This document shows, piece by piece, positions 31,570 through 44,311 of a stretch of DNA of 64,000 bases. The DNA is from Closterium sp. Naga37s-1. Lineage: Eukaryota > Streptophyta > Zygnematophyceae > Desmidiales > Closteriaceae. The position numbers were made by a program, and so were the translations under genes. Position 1 is the stretch's first letter, and every line of letters begins with the position of its first letter. Location: assembly GCA_947471745.1 (NCBI GenBank), contig CANJKZ010000532.1, forward strand, positions 72,001-136,000. Reading direction: 5' to 3'. Under the pieces are notes generated by a model. The model saw nothing but the letters and a program-made list of their open reading frames with translations. It did not search any database and had not been told where the DNA came from.

Positions 31570-34500
31570 ATGGCAGCAGCATCTCTTCAATGGCTGCCGG
31601 CTGCCGCTGATGCCTCCTTGCCGTCGAGTACGGCGGTCCACCGCTCGACGGCAGGACAACTGTCGCTGCTCTCACAGTGTAAGAGCGACTTTTGCGGTAG
31701 CCGTCCGTGGTTCCGACACGGCGTGCTTGCGAGAGCTGGTGCATGCGGGTTGCGCGAGCTGCAGGTGCCTTCTGGATCTTCCCGGACGCGCCGCGGCAGG
31801 AGAGGGCTCGCCGTGCATGCTGCGGTTGCCGACGTGACTGACCTTTCTCCGCCAACTCCTTTGCCGTCGTCGCTGGAGCTCGCAGTCCAGGTCGCGCCAC
31901 TGCCCGCATCCAGCCCTGAATCCACCATCCTCCCATTGCCCCTCCTCTCCTTCCCAACTCAAATCCTCGACCCCGCTTCGTTTCCGCTCTCGGATGCGTC
32001 GCCTGCGCCGTCTGGTGCGGCGGCGGCCGATGCCGAGACCGTCATGAGCGTGTCGCTGTCGGCTGTCGAGCCGTCGTTGCGCCTGCAGCAATCCGTGGCA
32101 TCGGCGGACGTACGCGCGGCGGCAGCGGTGGTGGAGGCGGTGGTGCTGGGGGATGCGATGGGGCCGCCGAGGTCGGTGGAGGATGCGATTCGCATGGCGA
32201 TGCAGGGCGCCATGGAGGGCAGCGACGGGGACGACACGGCGGCGGAGGAAGCGGACGACATTGTGGCGCGCGCGAGCAACCCCTTCCGCATGCGCGCACT
32301 TGAAGCGCAGCCCGCCGAACCTTCACCCGCTGCTGCGCCCGCCCCTGCGTTGACTGCTGCAGCAGACGCGGTGGCGGATGCAGGGGAGAAGCTAGCGGAA
32401 CTCGAGAGCGGGCTGCAGAGCGCCTTGCAGAACTTGCTGCCGCCACTCAACTGGCCAAACCAGTCCGATTCTCCCGCCGACACGCCAACCAGCCCTGCGC
32501 CCGCGCCTCTTCCTGCACTCCGTGTCGCGGCGCCTCCATCAGTCGCTTCTGCGCCCGCTGCGCTAGCAGCGCCCGCGAGCAGCGACGGCGAGGATCTGTC
32601 CGCCAAGTACCCCACGCTCTTCCGCCTGCTGCGCGAGCCTTCCTCTCTGCTGTCCTGGGGAGACGGCGGCGGAGGCGAAGTGGCGGGCGAGAGGTGGGGA
32701 GTGGAGAGCGTGGTGGAGGCGGGAGAGGAGGCGCTGGAGCTGCTGGGGGGGGAGCTCGACATCACGTTCCCCGACTTCCGCCCCGGGGACGCGCTTATCG
32801 CGCTCTCCTCCGCGCTCAAGGACTTCATGCGCCAGCCCGCCGACGACAAGATTGCGCAGCTCGCGGCGGCCGGCGCGCTGTACGTGTACCTGACGGTGCG
32901 GCCCGGCGTGCTGGCCGGCGCCCTGGATGCGTATATTGCGGCGCCGCTGCAGTCGCTGAGCGACACGGTGAGGGGCCGACGGAAGTTCCGACGCACGGAC
33001 TTCGTGGTGGGACGGCGGCTGGGGGAAGGAAACTTCGGCACCGTGTACGAGGTACGATGGGTGCAGGGTGCACGCGGTGAGGAAGGGGACGCGGTGGGGG
33101 AAAGGGGGATGTAGGAGGGGAAGTGGTGAGGGGAAGAAGCAGTGATATGTTAACAAGCGGGCTTGATGAAGTTGTGCAGGAATGTGGCAAAGATGGAAAG
33201 AACCATTGGAACTCAAACCCACGCTGTGACTAGCACGAACATTGTTTGGCATGATTGTGCGATGGCATGATGGAAGGATGCAGTAGCGGGGTTCCAAAAA
33301 CACAGTGGGCGCTTAGACAGAGCAGGCAGGAGTGCAGAGTGCTTGAGGGTTGTGCACGCATTGCATGGCTGCCTCGCACGCGCTGAGCGCCTTGTGTGCT
33401 CTCCCGCTGGGCGTGACTGTGGCGGTGCAGGGCGCGCTGAAGAAGAAGGGCAAGGCGAGCGAGGAGGAGGAGTTTGGGCGCAGGTCCAGGCAGCTGGAAG
33501 ACCTCGATGAGCGCGAGATCAAGAGCCGAGTCATTCTCAAAAAGGTACCCCATTGTCCCATGCACGTTCCACTTTTCTGCTCGCCCACCGCCCAGACCCC
33601 CCCTTCCCCCTCATTCTTTTCACCTCCCTTCCTTCTCACCTCTCCCTGTTTCTAGCTCGATCGCTTTCCCTCATCCATTTATCGTTTGAAAATGGTTAAT
33701 TCTCCCAACCACCCTCCCTCCTCTCTCAAACTCTTTCCACCCCTGCATTTCCTCTCACCTCCTCGTGCCTCTCTCGCTTTCTGTTTTCATTGTCTCCTCC
33801 CCCGGCATCCCTCGGTGCCCTCCGCCCGCCCACTCCATGCATGCCCCCTGTTTCAGCATCTCACCTGACCCCATGTGCACGACAGCTACCCCTTGTTCCC
33901 TCACACCGTGTGTCCCCTCCCCTGCGACTGGCGCTGGAGTGCAGGTGAAGACGAGGGTGATGGGAGGGGAGCAGAGTGGGGAGATGGAGGAGTGGTTCAA
34001 CCGCCGCATGCAGCGCGTGGCACCTGAGGCCTGTGCACGCTTCATGGGCTCCTTCACTGCTGATGTCACTCGTGCCCAGTTCACTGAAGGGGGCAAGTGG
34101 CTCGTCTGGAACTATGAGGTCAGCCAACCCTCTTCCCTCATCTTTGCATAATCACCTCACTGCATTGTTTTTCTGTCCTAAAGGCCATGGCATCTTCGGC
34201 ATTGCCACTTTCAGTGCGTGCTGTATAGCCGCGTATAAGCGATTCTCACTGCGGCAGCATCAATTGGCAATGTGTGGTGGTGTGATGGCAGGGCGACCGC
34301 ACATTGCTGGACTACATCCGCGACAGGGACTTCCCAGACAACGTGGAGGAGGCCATCTTTGGCCGCGGGCAGGTGGTGCTGCAGGGCCTGGACCCCGTGG
34401 CACGGCAGGCTGTGACAGTGAAGCAGGTGCTGCGCCAGGTGCTCATCTCACTCAAGAAGATGCACGCCACGGGCATCGTGCACCGCGACCTCAAGCCCTC

Positions 34501-35186
34501 CAACCTCGTGCTCACCAACAGCGGCCGTGTGAAGCTGATTGACTTTGGGGCCGCGGCTGACCTGCGCATTGGCATGAACTACGAGCCCGAGCTCGCCCTG
34601 CTCGACCCTGACTATGCCCCCCCGGAGCAGTTTGTGCTGCCTGAGGAAACACCCAGCCCACCTGCAGCACCCATCGCTGCCATGCTCTCCCCAGCACTCT
34701 GGCAGGTATGTCTCAGGACTTCAATCTCCTAGCTGCTCACTGTCCATTCCCTTTCCACCGTTCTTTTCTTGACCTCTCCTCATTGTCCCTAACATAGTGT
34801 CTGCCCTGTCCTGTGTGGTGCCCCGTCCATTCCACCAGCTGAACCACCCGGACCTGTTTGACACGTACAGTGTGGGCATCATCTTCCTGCAAATGGCATC
34901 GCCCACACTGCGCTCGCCAGCGGGCCTGCAGACGTTCAAGAAGGAGCTCAGGGCAGCGCGCTATGACCTCAAGCGCTGGCGCCGGGAGACGCGCATGCGC
35001 CCCGACCTGCGCGTGCTGGATCTGGAGGGCGGGGCAGGCTGGGATCTTGCTACACGCCTTGTGTGCGAGAGAGGCACTTGGCGCAAGGGACGCCTCTCCG
35101 CTGCAGAGGCTCTGCGCCACCCATACCTGCTTCTAGGCGTGGACCAGGCTGCCACTGCCTTCTCCAAGCTTACTCTTTCTAGATAG
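31570..35186 (+). CDS. STN8: STN8-like chloroplast thylakoid Ser/Thr kinase
   Basis: Five exons: 31570-33051, 33431-33544, 33945-34118, 34292-34705, 34839-35186; phases agree and give 843 residues. Residues 1 to about 75 are Ser/Ala/Arg-rich, like a plastid transit peptide, followed by an Ala/Pro/Ser-rich extension. The kinase domain starts near residue 471: GRRLGEGNFGTVYE (glycine loop), VILKKVK (likely ATP Lys), IVHRDLKPSNLV (about 653), LIDFGAAADLR (DFG), LLDPDYAPPEQFVLPEETPS, LFDTYSVGIIFLQM, and RLSAAEALRHPYLL near the end. GAAADLRIG plus LPEETPSPP and ERGTWRKGRLSA fit STN8 (photosystem II core phosphorylation) better than STN7. The start is the Met that opens the transit-like sequence. 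Confidence 0.88.
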
Positions 35187-35398
35187 CAGAGTTACTGCAC
35201 TGGAAGGATGGTTCAGCGTATGAATGGTTTGTTTCGCAGGTATCTCCATTTGTTTGTTCCTTCTCACTTTTGCTTTCAATGGCATGGTATGTTATGTTGA
35301 TCTTTATGGCGGAAGTAAAATAAGCATAGAGTCTACACTCATGCCACGTTGAGTAGTAGCAGAACACAAAAGTATTGTCATGGTCATGGTTATGCAAG

Positions 35399-35726
35399 TG
35401 TAAGGAATTTTCTCGGCATTCCTTACGGAGCGCGACTACATCGCGTACAGCAACAGCCGTTGTTCGCCCGTTACTGCTAACGGGACTTCGCCAACCTCGC
35501 GCGCACTGTTTTGCCAAACCTCGCACTGTTGGCCCGGCCGTGTCGGCCTATGCTTCGGGACTAGCCCGAGCCTCGCTGCCAGCGTAGCACTAGCTATCTC
35601 GCACGCACCGTGTTACCGTTTGCATGTTTCGCGTATAAATATTTGCTCATGTCTTCGCTCACATCTTTGTACTCGTTTGACATTTTAGTGCAATCCTCGC
35701 TACCTCGATCCATTGCACCCGTAACA
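35399..35726 (+). repeat. gypsy-2 5' LTR
   Basis: Starts TGTAAGGAAT with the palindrome GTAAGGAAT / ATTCCTTAC (9-base loop), has a TATA-like GTATAAATA near 35635 and ends CCGTAACA next to the primer site. Confidence 0.93.
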
Positions 35727-35908
35727 CTTGGTATCAGAGCCTCTTTCTTTCGGACCGCGCATCTCCGCACCCCAGGAAATCAACTTTTGATTTTTCACTC
35801 GAAGGGACTCACGCACCTTAGCACCTAGGAGCCGTTGTCCTCGCGTTCTCTCGCAAACGCGTGCAGCCACGACTGCGCATAGACTAAGACGAGCCGACAA
35901 CCTTCGAA

Positions 35909-37057
35909 ATGGCTGAGCATATCGATATCACGACTCTCACGCAGGAGCACTTGAACGATCTGCTGCGACAAATCCGCGAGAGCGCCGAGGAAATCGCGAC
36001 GCTGACGGCAGAACGTTCGTCCCTGCAAAATGACCTCACACGAGCACAACAAGCACAATCTCAAGCACCTGGCACTCCGGAACAGCCCGCACCACAAGCA
36101 TCACAACACGGAAGCGTGGGGCAACCCGCGAGCGCGGCCAGTGATGGCGACGTCCGCCCCGACGGAGACGACGACCACGGCACGACACACCCCGAAGCGA
36201 CGAATGCGGCCCGAAGCCAGCCACGCGTCACAATTTCGGCACCAACCGACGGTTTGGCACTGCCGTCACTGATGCCGCTGAAGCCGCAGCGTCCGCCATG
36301 CTTCGATCCCAGTCAAAGGGGTGGTCCTACCGTTCAGGCGTGGTTGTTCACGATGAATGTATTTTTTGACGCCAACTACGTCTCGGAGGATACGGCGAAA
36401 ATCCGCTACGTCGTGTCGCTGCTGCGAGGACCCGCCATGGATTGGTGGCGCGTCATCGTCACGAAGCCGCTAGACTACGCGACTCTACCGACACGGGAAG
36501 GACAAACCGGACCCTGGGCGCCGTCGTATTTCGTGGAGGTGCCCCAGTATCGCACGTGGGACGCGTGGTGCGCAGGTCTGCGCGCTCGTTTCGAGCCAAT
36601 CGCGGCTTCGATCGCGGCGCGACAGAAGCTCCGCACTTGGCGCCAACTCGGTTCCGTCCAAGACTACACGAGCGGATTTCTGGCGCTATGCGAGCAGGTG
36701 GGATATATGCACGAGAGCGAGCGCATCGACCGCTAGATTGGCGGCCTGAAGCAGGACATCGCTCAGGAAATCCAGCTTCGCGGCGTCACCGACTTTCAAG
36801 AAATTCTCGCTATGGCGGAGAAACTTGATTTCTTCCGCCGACCGAGACCGGGGTCCTACGGAAGCAGCCATTGGGGACATCGGTCTCGTGGGACGAACGA
36901 GAGCGCTACGATACGTGCCGTCGCCGCAAATGCCGCTGCCGCACCGTTCAAAGGGCGCTGCTTTGCGTGCAATCAGCCGGGACATCGCAAGAGCGAATGC
37001 CCGGAAAACGCTAAGGGAAAGGGGGAAGCTGAGCAGCAGAAACAGACCAAGCAGTAG
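35909..37057 (+). pseudogene. gypsy-2 Gag, two nonsense codons
   Basis: ATG 35909 opens MAEHIDITTLTQEHLNDLL with a predicted coiled coil, then a Pro/Ser linker, capsid (TVQAWLFTMNVFFDANYVSE, LLRGPAMDWW, LRTWRQLGSVQDYTSGF) and zinc knuckle CFACNQPGHRKSEC. TAG at 36734-36736 replaces a Tyr codon of gypsy-4, and TAG at 37055-37057 replaces its Gln codon. Otherwise the frame is intact. Confidence 0.85.
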
Positions 37058-39662
37058 GGAAACGCTGGGAGTCAGTAGCAGACGGGCCCTCTACTGACAG
37101 GTCACGCCGCTCGCCCGACCCAACCGACCCTCACCGAGTGATTGTGCCGGTTCACGCAATCAACCACAGCCGGCCGAATAAGGAGGGTACTACGGTAGAC
37201 AGCCCCATACTGCTTAGTGGGAAAATTGGGACGGACTCGGTAAAAATCTTCGTAGATGGGGGAGCCAGCCACAGCCTTATCAACACTGCCACAGCACGAA
37301 AACTGCGACTGCCACTGGACAGATGTTTACCTGAGATCGACGGAAGACTGGTAATCGGCACACCGCTGGCGATACGGGAACGCGTAGACTGGGTTCGGAT
37401 TCGATGCGGGGGTAACTTCACGTTTAGCCAGGAAATGCTCGCGACAACCCTCGACGGAACCGACATTTTAGTCGGTCGGGATTGGTTGCGACGACACAAT
37501 CCGCGAATCGACTGGACGACGGGTGACTGCACCGTGCGAGTGAACGGTAACAAAATTGCCCTACCTCGCTGGGGCTCGCCTGAGTCTTCGTCGGTGCGTG
37601 TCAACGCGATCACAATGAAGCGCGCCGAAGCGGCAGGAGCTGACGTGTATGCGGTTGACATTCGGGAAGCCGAAGCAGCAGACCAGGAAGGGGATTTACA
37701 GAAACTGCTTGCCGACGTACCGGATGACTTGGCAGCACTCCTGAAGCAGTACAGGGAGATATTTCCGGATAACCTGCCAACGGGACTGCCACCTCAGCGA
37801 CCGCACGACCACAGAATAGAACTAGAACCAGGGGCACAGCCGACAGTACAGCGACAATTTCGACTGACCCAACCCGAACTGGACGAACTGAGGAAGCAGC
37901 TCGATTACCTGCTCGAGAAGGAATTCATTCGCCCTAGTTCGTCGCCCTTCGCAGCACCGATACTGTTCACACCGAAAAAAGACGGGGGATTTCGCATGTG
38001 CATAGTTTACAGAGCACTAAACAGGGTTACCATCAAATCCCGTTGCCCCATCCCGCGAGCCGACGAACTGATCGACCAACTGCGCACAGCCCGGGTTTTC
38101 TCGAAAATCGACCTCCGAGGGGGTTACCACCAGATTCGCGTCAATCTGCCCGACTGCCCTAAGACCGCATTTCGCACACGCTACGGATCCTTCGAACACA
38201 CCGTCATGCCCTTCGGACTGACCAACGCCCCCGCCACTTTTCAAATGACCATGAACGAAGCTTTCCGCCCGCTCTTAGATAAGTGCGTCATAGTATATCT
38301 GGACGACATACTGATTTACAGCCCCGACAGAGCACAGCACTTACAGGACATCGAAGCAGTTTTTAAGATACTAAGTGAGAACCGCCTACTGACAAAAGCG
38401 TCTAAGTGTGAGTTTTTACAGGACCGCCTGGAGTTTTTGGGACACGTTATTTCAGCTGCAGGAGTGGAAATAGACCCGAAAAAAATTGCGACGATTCAAG
38501 CCTGGCACGCGCCGACCAACTTGACCGAGTTGCAGAGTTTTTTGGGGTTCGTCAACTATGTGCGCCGGTTCGTCCCCGACATGGCGAAGCTGACTGCCCC
38601 GTTGACCGACCTACTGAGGAAGGGGGTTGAGTACACGTGGGGGGAGAAAGAGCAAGCTGCCTTCTCGGCCCTCAAAAACATTTTGTGCTCACCGCCCGTG
38701 CTTCACATCGCAGATCCGCACCGTCCGTTCGAGCTCGTCACTGACGCAAGTGACATCGCTGTGGGAGCAGTACTGTTGCAGGATTTCGGGAACGGCCTCC
38801 AGCCAATCGCGTACGAGTCCCGCAAGCTGCACCCGCCCGAACGCAACTACCCGATACACGACCGCGAAATGACGGCGATCGTGCACGCGTTCAAGGTTTG
38901 GCGGTGTTATCTGACTGGCGCCGACGTGACAGTACGGACCGACCACTGATCACTACACTATCTGCGTGCCCAACCAAATCTCAATCCGCGACAGATTCAC
39001 TGGTTGGACTACCTCGAGTCCAACTTCCACTACACGGTTACGTACAAAAAAGGCGCCTTCAACATCGCCGACGCACTCACCCGCCCTACTCCCCAACTCC
39101 ATGCCATCCTACTCGCCCAAACCAACCCGCTTTTAACAGGCCTATTCACCCACGGATACCGCACCGACCCATTTTTCCCGACCGGAAACTCACAGCAACT
39201 GGCAGAAGCTAAGGGAGTTTATTACGTAAAAACGGGCACCAACCGCATCTGGGTACCCGCGTACTCACTACTGAGGGAGCTGCTACTGCAGGAGGCACAC
39301 GACGGAATTACCTCGGGACATTTTGGGGTAGAAAAAACGCGACAGCAACTGCAGCGGTATTACTACTGGCCGGAGCTGTTCACCGACGTGCAGCAGCACG
39401 TAGGCTCGTGTCCCACGTGTCAGGTGATGAAGAGCTCGAGGAAGCGGAAGGTGGGTCAATTGCAGCCGATACCACCGCCCGACCGCGCCTGGCAGCAGGT
39501 TACCATGGACTTCGTCACAGGGTTACCTTCGAACCCTGGGGGTAACGACACGGTGATGGTCGTCGTTGACAGGTTGACGAAGATGGCACACTTCGCTGCG
39601 TGCAAAAAGTCGATCTCAGCCGAGGAGACCGCTCGCATGTTCATCGCAGCCGTTGTTCGCCT

Positions 39663-42600
39663 TGAGAATAAACGAGGAATGGATCAACTATGAATGAATT
39701 GAGTAAGAGTAATGACCCTAATTGGGTTGTACCCCTTATGGGCTACCCCACTATAGCCTACACAATATGCATGAGCTATAATGTTCTGACACACCCCCAT
39801 AGGCAAAGTGGGGGAGAACAAGGGGTCACAAGACCAGTCAAGTAAAGCAAAGCAAAGCAAGCTCAGGGTGGATCACAAAGTCACCACACATTCCGAGCAC
39901 AAGTTCAAGGCCACAAGGCCAGTTCACATGCAGGAGTACATATATATAAAAAGGCTAGACAAGCAAGAGCAGGTATATATATATATAACAGTACAAGCAC
40001 GGTCAAGAGGTGAGCAAGTGAGGCAAGGTAGGCACAAGGCCCAGCTGAGTACAGAAGCGCTGATGGTCACAAGGCGCAAGCGCCTTGGTGAAGATATCAG
40101 CAGTGTTGGCCTCAGAGGCCACGTACGCAAGACGCAGCTGGCCACGCTGCTGCAGCTCACGAGCAAGAAAGTAGCGGAGAGCAATGTGCTTCGTTCTGTG
40201 CTCCAGTCGCTGCTCCCGACACAAGGCCAGCATGGCCTTGTTGTCTACGTACAGCACTGGAGGAGAACGAGGCGGCTCTCCGAGGTCAGTCAGCAGGTAG
40301 GTGAGCCAGCGAAGCTCCTGTGCAGCCATGGCTCCTGCGTAGATCTCAGCCTCACAACTGGAGCCGAGAACAGAAGACGAGCGAGTAGCCCGCCTGAACC
40401 AAGGCTGAAGGTGTAACCCTGTGACGACCGCTGCGTAGCCTGGTCGTCAGCCCAAGAAGCGTCTGCGTGCCCAGTAAGGACCACTGGACTCTGCCCTCCA
40501 AGCACAAGCCCCATGCCCGACGTACTGCACAAGTAGCGCAACACCCTCTTCGCTGCAGCCATGTGCTCCGGTCTGTGTCTCCCAGGAGCAACATAGCGTG
40601 CGAGAATGCTAAGAGGGTATGCAAGGTCAGGTCGAGTGCAGGTCATCAGGTACATGAGGCAGCCAACAAGCTCTGGGTACGGGCCACTCGACTCTACGGA
40701 CTCATCCGAAGGCAGAGCTGAGAGCGAGTGGCGAGTAGGCAGAGGAGTGGCCTGAGGCGAGGAGTACGTGAAGCCGAAGCGCTGAAGGACCTGCTGCACC
40801 ATGTGTGACTGAGTCAGGGTAATGGTGCGGCGTGCTCTGTCCCGAGTGATCTGCAAGCCAAGGTAGCTACGCAGTTCACCCAGGTCAGTGCACGTGTGTC
40901 TCTTCTGCAGCTCGGACTTCACGTGGGCGAGTCCAGCAGTGTCAGCTGTGGCAAAGACCAAGTCGTCGACGTACACGAGGATGTAGAACGGCGGCAAAGA
41001 AGTGTCGGTGCGCAGAAACAGCGACGGGTCGGCAGTAGAGGGAGCAAACCCAAGAGCCGCAAGTGTAGTCCTCAGTGTGTCGTGCCACTCACGCGGTGCC
41101 TGGCGGAGACCGTAGACTGGCCGCCGTAGGCTCCACTGGGTGCCAAGAGGAAAAGACCCAGTGAAACCAGGTGGGCGACGCAGCCAGATCTCCTCGTGCA
41201 GGCTGCCCTGCAAGAAAGCAGTGCTGAAGTCAAGAGAGTGTAGCTCGTAGTCACGGTGAGCAGCTACGTGCAGCAGTACCCGAAGGGTGGGAGAGAAGGT
41301 CTGAAAGTAGTCAACTCCCTGCCGCTGACTGAAGCCTCGAGCCACGTAACGCGCCTTGAAGACAGGCGGAGAACCCGGCGGCCGCTTCACCCTGAAAATC
41401 CACATGCCACTGACGATGTTCGCCCCAGGAGGGGGAACAGCGTCAACGTAGGTGCCTGTGGACTTCCAGGAAGCCATCTCTGCGTCCATAGCTGCCTGCC
41501 ACTGAGAGGAGTAGGGACCCTCTATCGCCTCCGCGTAAGAGCGCGGAGTCGGGATGTCAAGTGCATCCGGGTCTCCCTCAGGGGTAAGCAGTACGGACAC
41601 GAGATGAGGTGAAGCAGCGGCCAAGCACTGGAACTCCTCCTGCCTGTCCTCAAGGACGTCCGTGCCAAGGGCACACTCACCCCCGACGGACGGAGGACAG
41701 ACAGACTCAGACTCAGCAACAAGACTGGCGACGTAGTCTAGGCGACAGCGAGCAGCAAAGTCGACGAGCTCAGCAACTAGGGCAGACGCAGCAGTGGACT
41801 CAAAGGAAGGGTCAGTGACAACAGTAGCAAGGAGACGCGTGACAGTAGGACTGGCAGCACGAAGAGAGTCCGACTCCGGGTCGGCAAGAGCAGGAAGAGA
41901 AGAATCAGGAGGAGAAGGCAAAGGGGCACGCAGAGGAGCAGTGGACGGACGCAGAGACATCCGGTGCGTGCCAGGGACAGGAGGAGGACGCTGACGCGAA
42001 CCGCGACCACTAGTGCGAGCAGCACGGACAGGCGACGCAGGGCGAGACGCAGGCTCACGACGCTCAGCAAGACCTCCAGTAGGACCAGTGTAGGGAGACG
42101 GAGCAGGCAGTGGGGAGGCCGGCTGTAACTGTAACTGCGACGAGACAGGCTGTGGACACTCTAAGGGAGGAGGAGGACCAGTAGAAGACGGGAGACCAAG
42201 AACCTGCTGAAGGAGCGGAACGAAGTACGGTCGAGGCCGCGCGGCGACCTCAGACACAGCAGGGACAGCACCAGCACCCCCTGTGGCAGTACCAGCAGCA
42301 GCTCCAGCGCCAGTACCCCCAGCAGCACCAGCAGTACCCCCAGCAGGACCGCCTCCAGGACCGACAGCAGTAGCCTCCGCGCCAACTCCCGCAGCAGCTC
42401 CAGCTCCAGAAGTACCGGCAGGTCCAGCAGCTCCAGTACGCCCAGTACGAGCACCTCCGGGACCCGTGGCACCAGCTCCCCCAGCAGCAACAGAAACTCC
42501 AGTACCCGCAGCTCCTCCAGCTCCAGCAGCTCGCCTCCAGCGCCGGGCAAACCACTCACGCAGCTCCTGTGGAGAGAGTGGCTCCCGGCGAGAAGAAGCA

Positions 42601-44311
42601 CCCGGAGAACCGCCAGGTACAGCACCAGTAGGCCCAGCTCCCTCAGGCTCCGCACCCCCAGGCTCAGCACCTCCAGGCGTAGCACCCCCAGGCTCAGCAC
42701 CCCCAGACGCAGCACCCCCAGGCGTAGCACCCCTAGACTCAGCACCCCCAGGCTCAGCACCCCCAGTCGTAGTACCCTCAGGCTCAGCACCCCCAGGCAT
42801 AGCACCCACACGCTCAGCACCCCCAGAGTCAGCACGCCCAGGCTCAGCACCCACAGCAGCACCAGAGTCACCAGCGACCTCGACAGGCTCAACAGCGTCT
42901 ACCTGGGACACACCTGAAGGGGCAGGACCCTGAGGGGGGAGGGGGTCTACCGGGGGGGGACCTGGTACCAGGAAGAGCGGTGGCGGGGGGAGGGACGGAG
43001 TGCGGTAGGGGAAGAGGCCGTAGTAGGGGACCGACTCGTCGAACGTGACGTCCTGGGAGGACAGAACACGGCGAGAGGTGGGGTGGTAGAACTGCCACCC
43101 TGGGGCGTCAGGGGGGAAACCCAGGAAGACGCAAGGAGCAGCACGAGGGGACAGCTTGTCCGCAGACAAGTCGCGGACAAACGCCCGAGATCCCCAGACA
43201 CGGAACGCAGACGCATCGCCAACCTTCCCCGTCCACAGCAAGGCTGGGGAGGTCTCCGGCATGGAGACCCTGGGCTGAAGGTTGATCTGATGCGCCGCGT
43301 ACCGAACCGCAAACGGCCACAGAAAATGGGGGGCAGCCGCATGCATCATGGACGTACGGGCGACGTCCATGACCATGCCAATGCGGCGCTCAGCAATCCC
43401 ATTTTGCTGTGGAGAGTCCGGAAGCGTGAAGGTCTGGCGGATGCCTCGTGCACGACAGTAGGCTCGCAGAAGGCCAGAGGAGAACTCTCCTCCTCTGTCA
43501 GAGTGCAAACGCAGAACAGGAAAGTCCGAGCCGAAGCTCCGCCTGAGCTGGAGACGAGCTGCGCGGATCCAGTCGATCAACACCTCAGTGACATCACCCT
43601 TGCTGCGCAAGGGGAAGACTGTGGTGTAACGCGAGTAGTCGTCAACCACCAGCAGGAAGTAGCGCTCGTGACCCTGTCCACGGACGCGGGCCGGGCCCCA
43701 CACGTCCATGTGAAGCGTCTGCAGCGGGGCCTCTGTCGGAGGAAACTGGGAGGAGTGAGGGGTAGCCCGCTGTCGTCCCTCGACACAGGGGACGCAGGTA
43801 GGGCCAGGCCCCGGAGGAAGTGGAGGGAGGGACCGGGGAAGACCAGAGACAAGGACACGGGAGGCCATGCTCCGGAGACGAAGCAGGGAGGGGTGACCAA
43901 GGCGGTGGTGCCAGAGGAGAGTCTCGTGAGACAGGAGGCGACACGAGCAGGGGGCAGACTCAGGACCAGACCTGGACGCTGCAGCAAACACCTGACCCGA
44001 CGCAGCTACCTGACCAGACGCAGGGACCGGAGGAGACGCAGTGGTCAGTGTGTACAGGCTCGACCCCGGCCGACGTGTAAACGTGGCCAGGTGTCGGCCT
44101 GTCCGAGCGTCCGTGCAGTGGGTCACCCGCTGACTCGCAGGAGTGAACTGGTGAACCCCCACATCCTGTAGGTCTGATACCATGAGAATAAACGAGGAAT
44201 GGATCAACTATGAATGAATTGAGTACAAGTAATGACCCTAATTGGGTTGTACCCCTTATGGGCTACCCCACTATAGCCTACACAATATGCATGAGCTATA
44301 ATGTTCTGACA
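39663..44311 (-). mobile_element. Ty1/copia retrotransposon lacking gag and protease
   Basis: LTRs of only 129 bp (39663-39791 and 44183-44311) with two differences, flanked by CGCCT on both sides (39658-39662, 44312-44316). On the minus strand: LTR starting TGTCAGAAC, primer site TGGTATCAGACC directly after the 5' LTR (44171-44182), then integrase, RT and RNase H, with a G-rich purine tract before the 3' LTR. The integrase-before-RT order is diagnostic of copia. No capsid, zinc knuckle or protease is left between the primer site and the pre-integrase segment. Confidence 0.9.
40003..44207 (-). pseudogene. Copia pol: GAG-pre-integrase, integrase, RT, RNase H
   Basis: The open frame begins within the 5' LTR, reads through the primer site (MVSDLQDVGVHQFTPASQ) and enters the pre-integrase segment (LLWHHRLGHPSLLRL). 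Integrase: HMDVWGPA, VDDYSRYTTVF, LRLHSDRGGEF and SPQQNGIAERR. A hinge of Gly/Ala/Glu/Pro repeats (GGAEPGGATPGG, about 250 residues) follows. RT: YAEAIEGPYSSQWQAAMDAE, KARYVARGFSQ, SLDFSTAFLQGSL, ILVYVDDLVFA. RNase H: GHADASWADD. Near 40390 a small deletion shifts the frame; the last part (EAEIYAGAMAAQEL, YVDNKAMLALC, HIALRYFLARE) continues to about 40003. As it stands, no complete RNase H is made. Confidence 0.85.

Noticed and set aside
35394..35398. Target duplication for gypsy-2 (GCAAG)
   Set aside because: The right side reads GTAAG next to an altered LTR end, so a true duplication cannot be claimed.
43083..44171. 362-codon plus-strand ORF
   Set aside because: Antisense shadow of the copia integrase.
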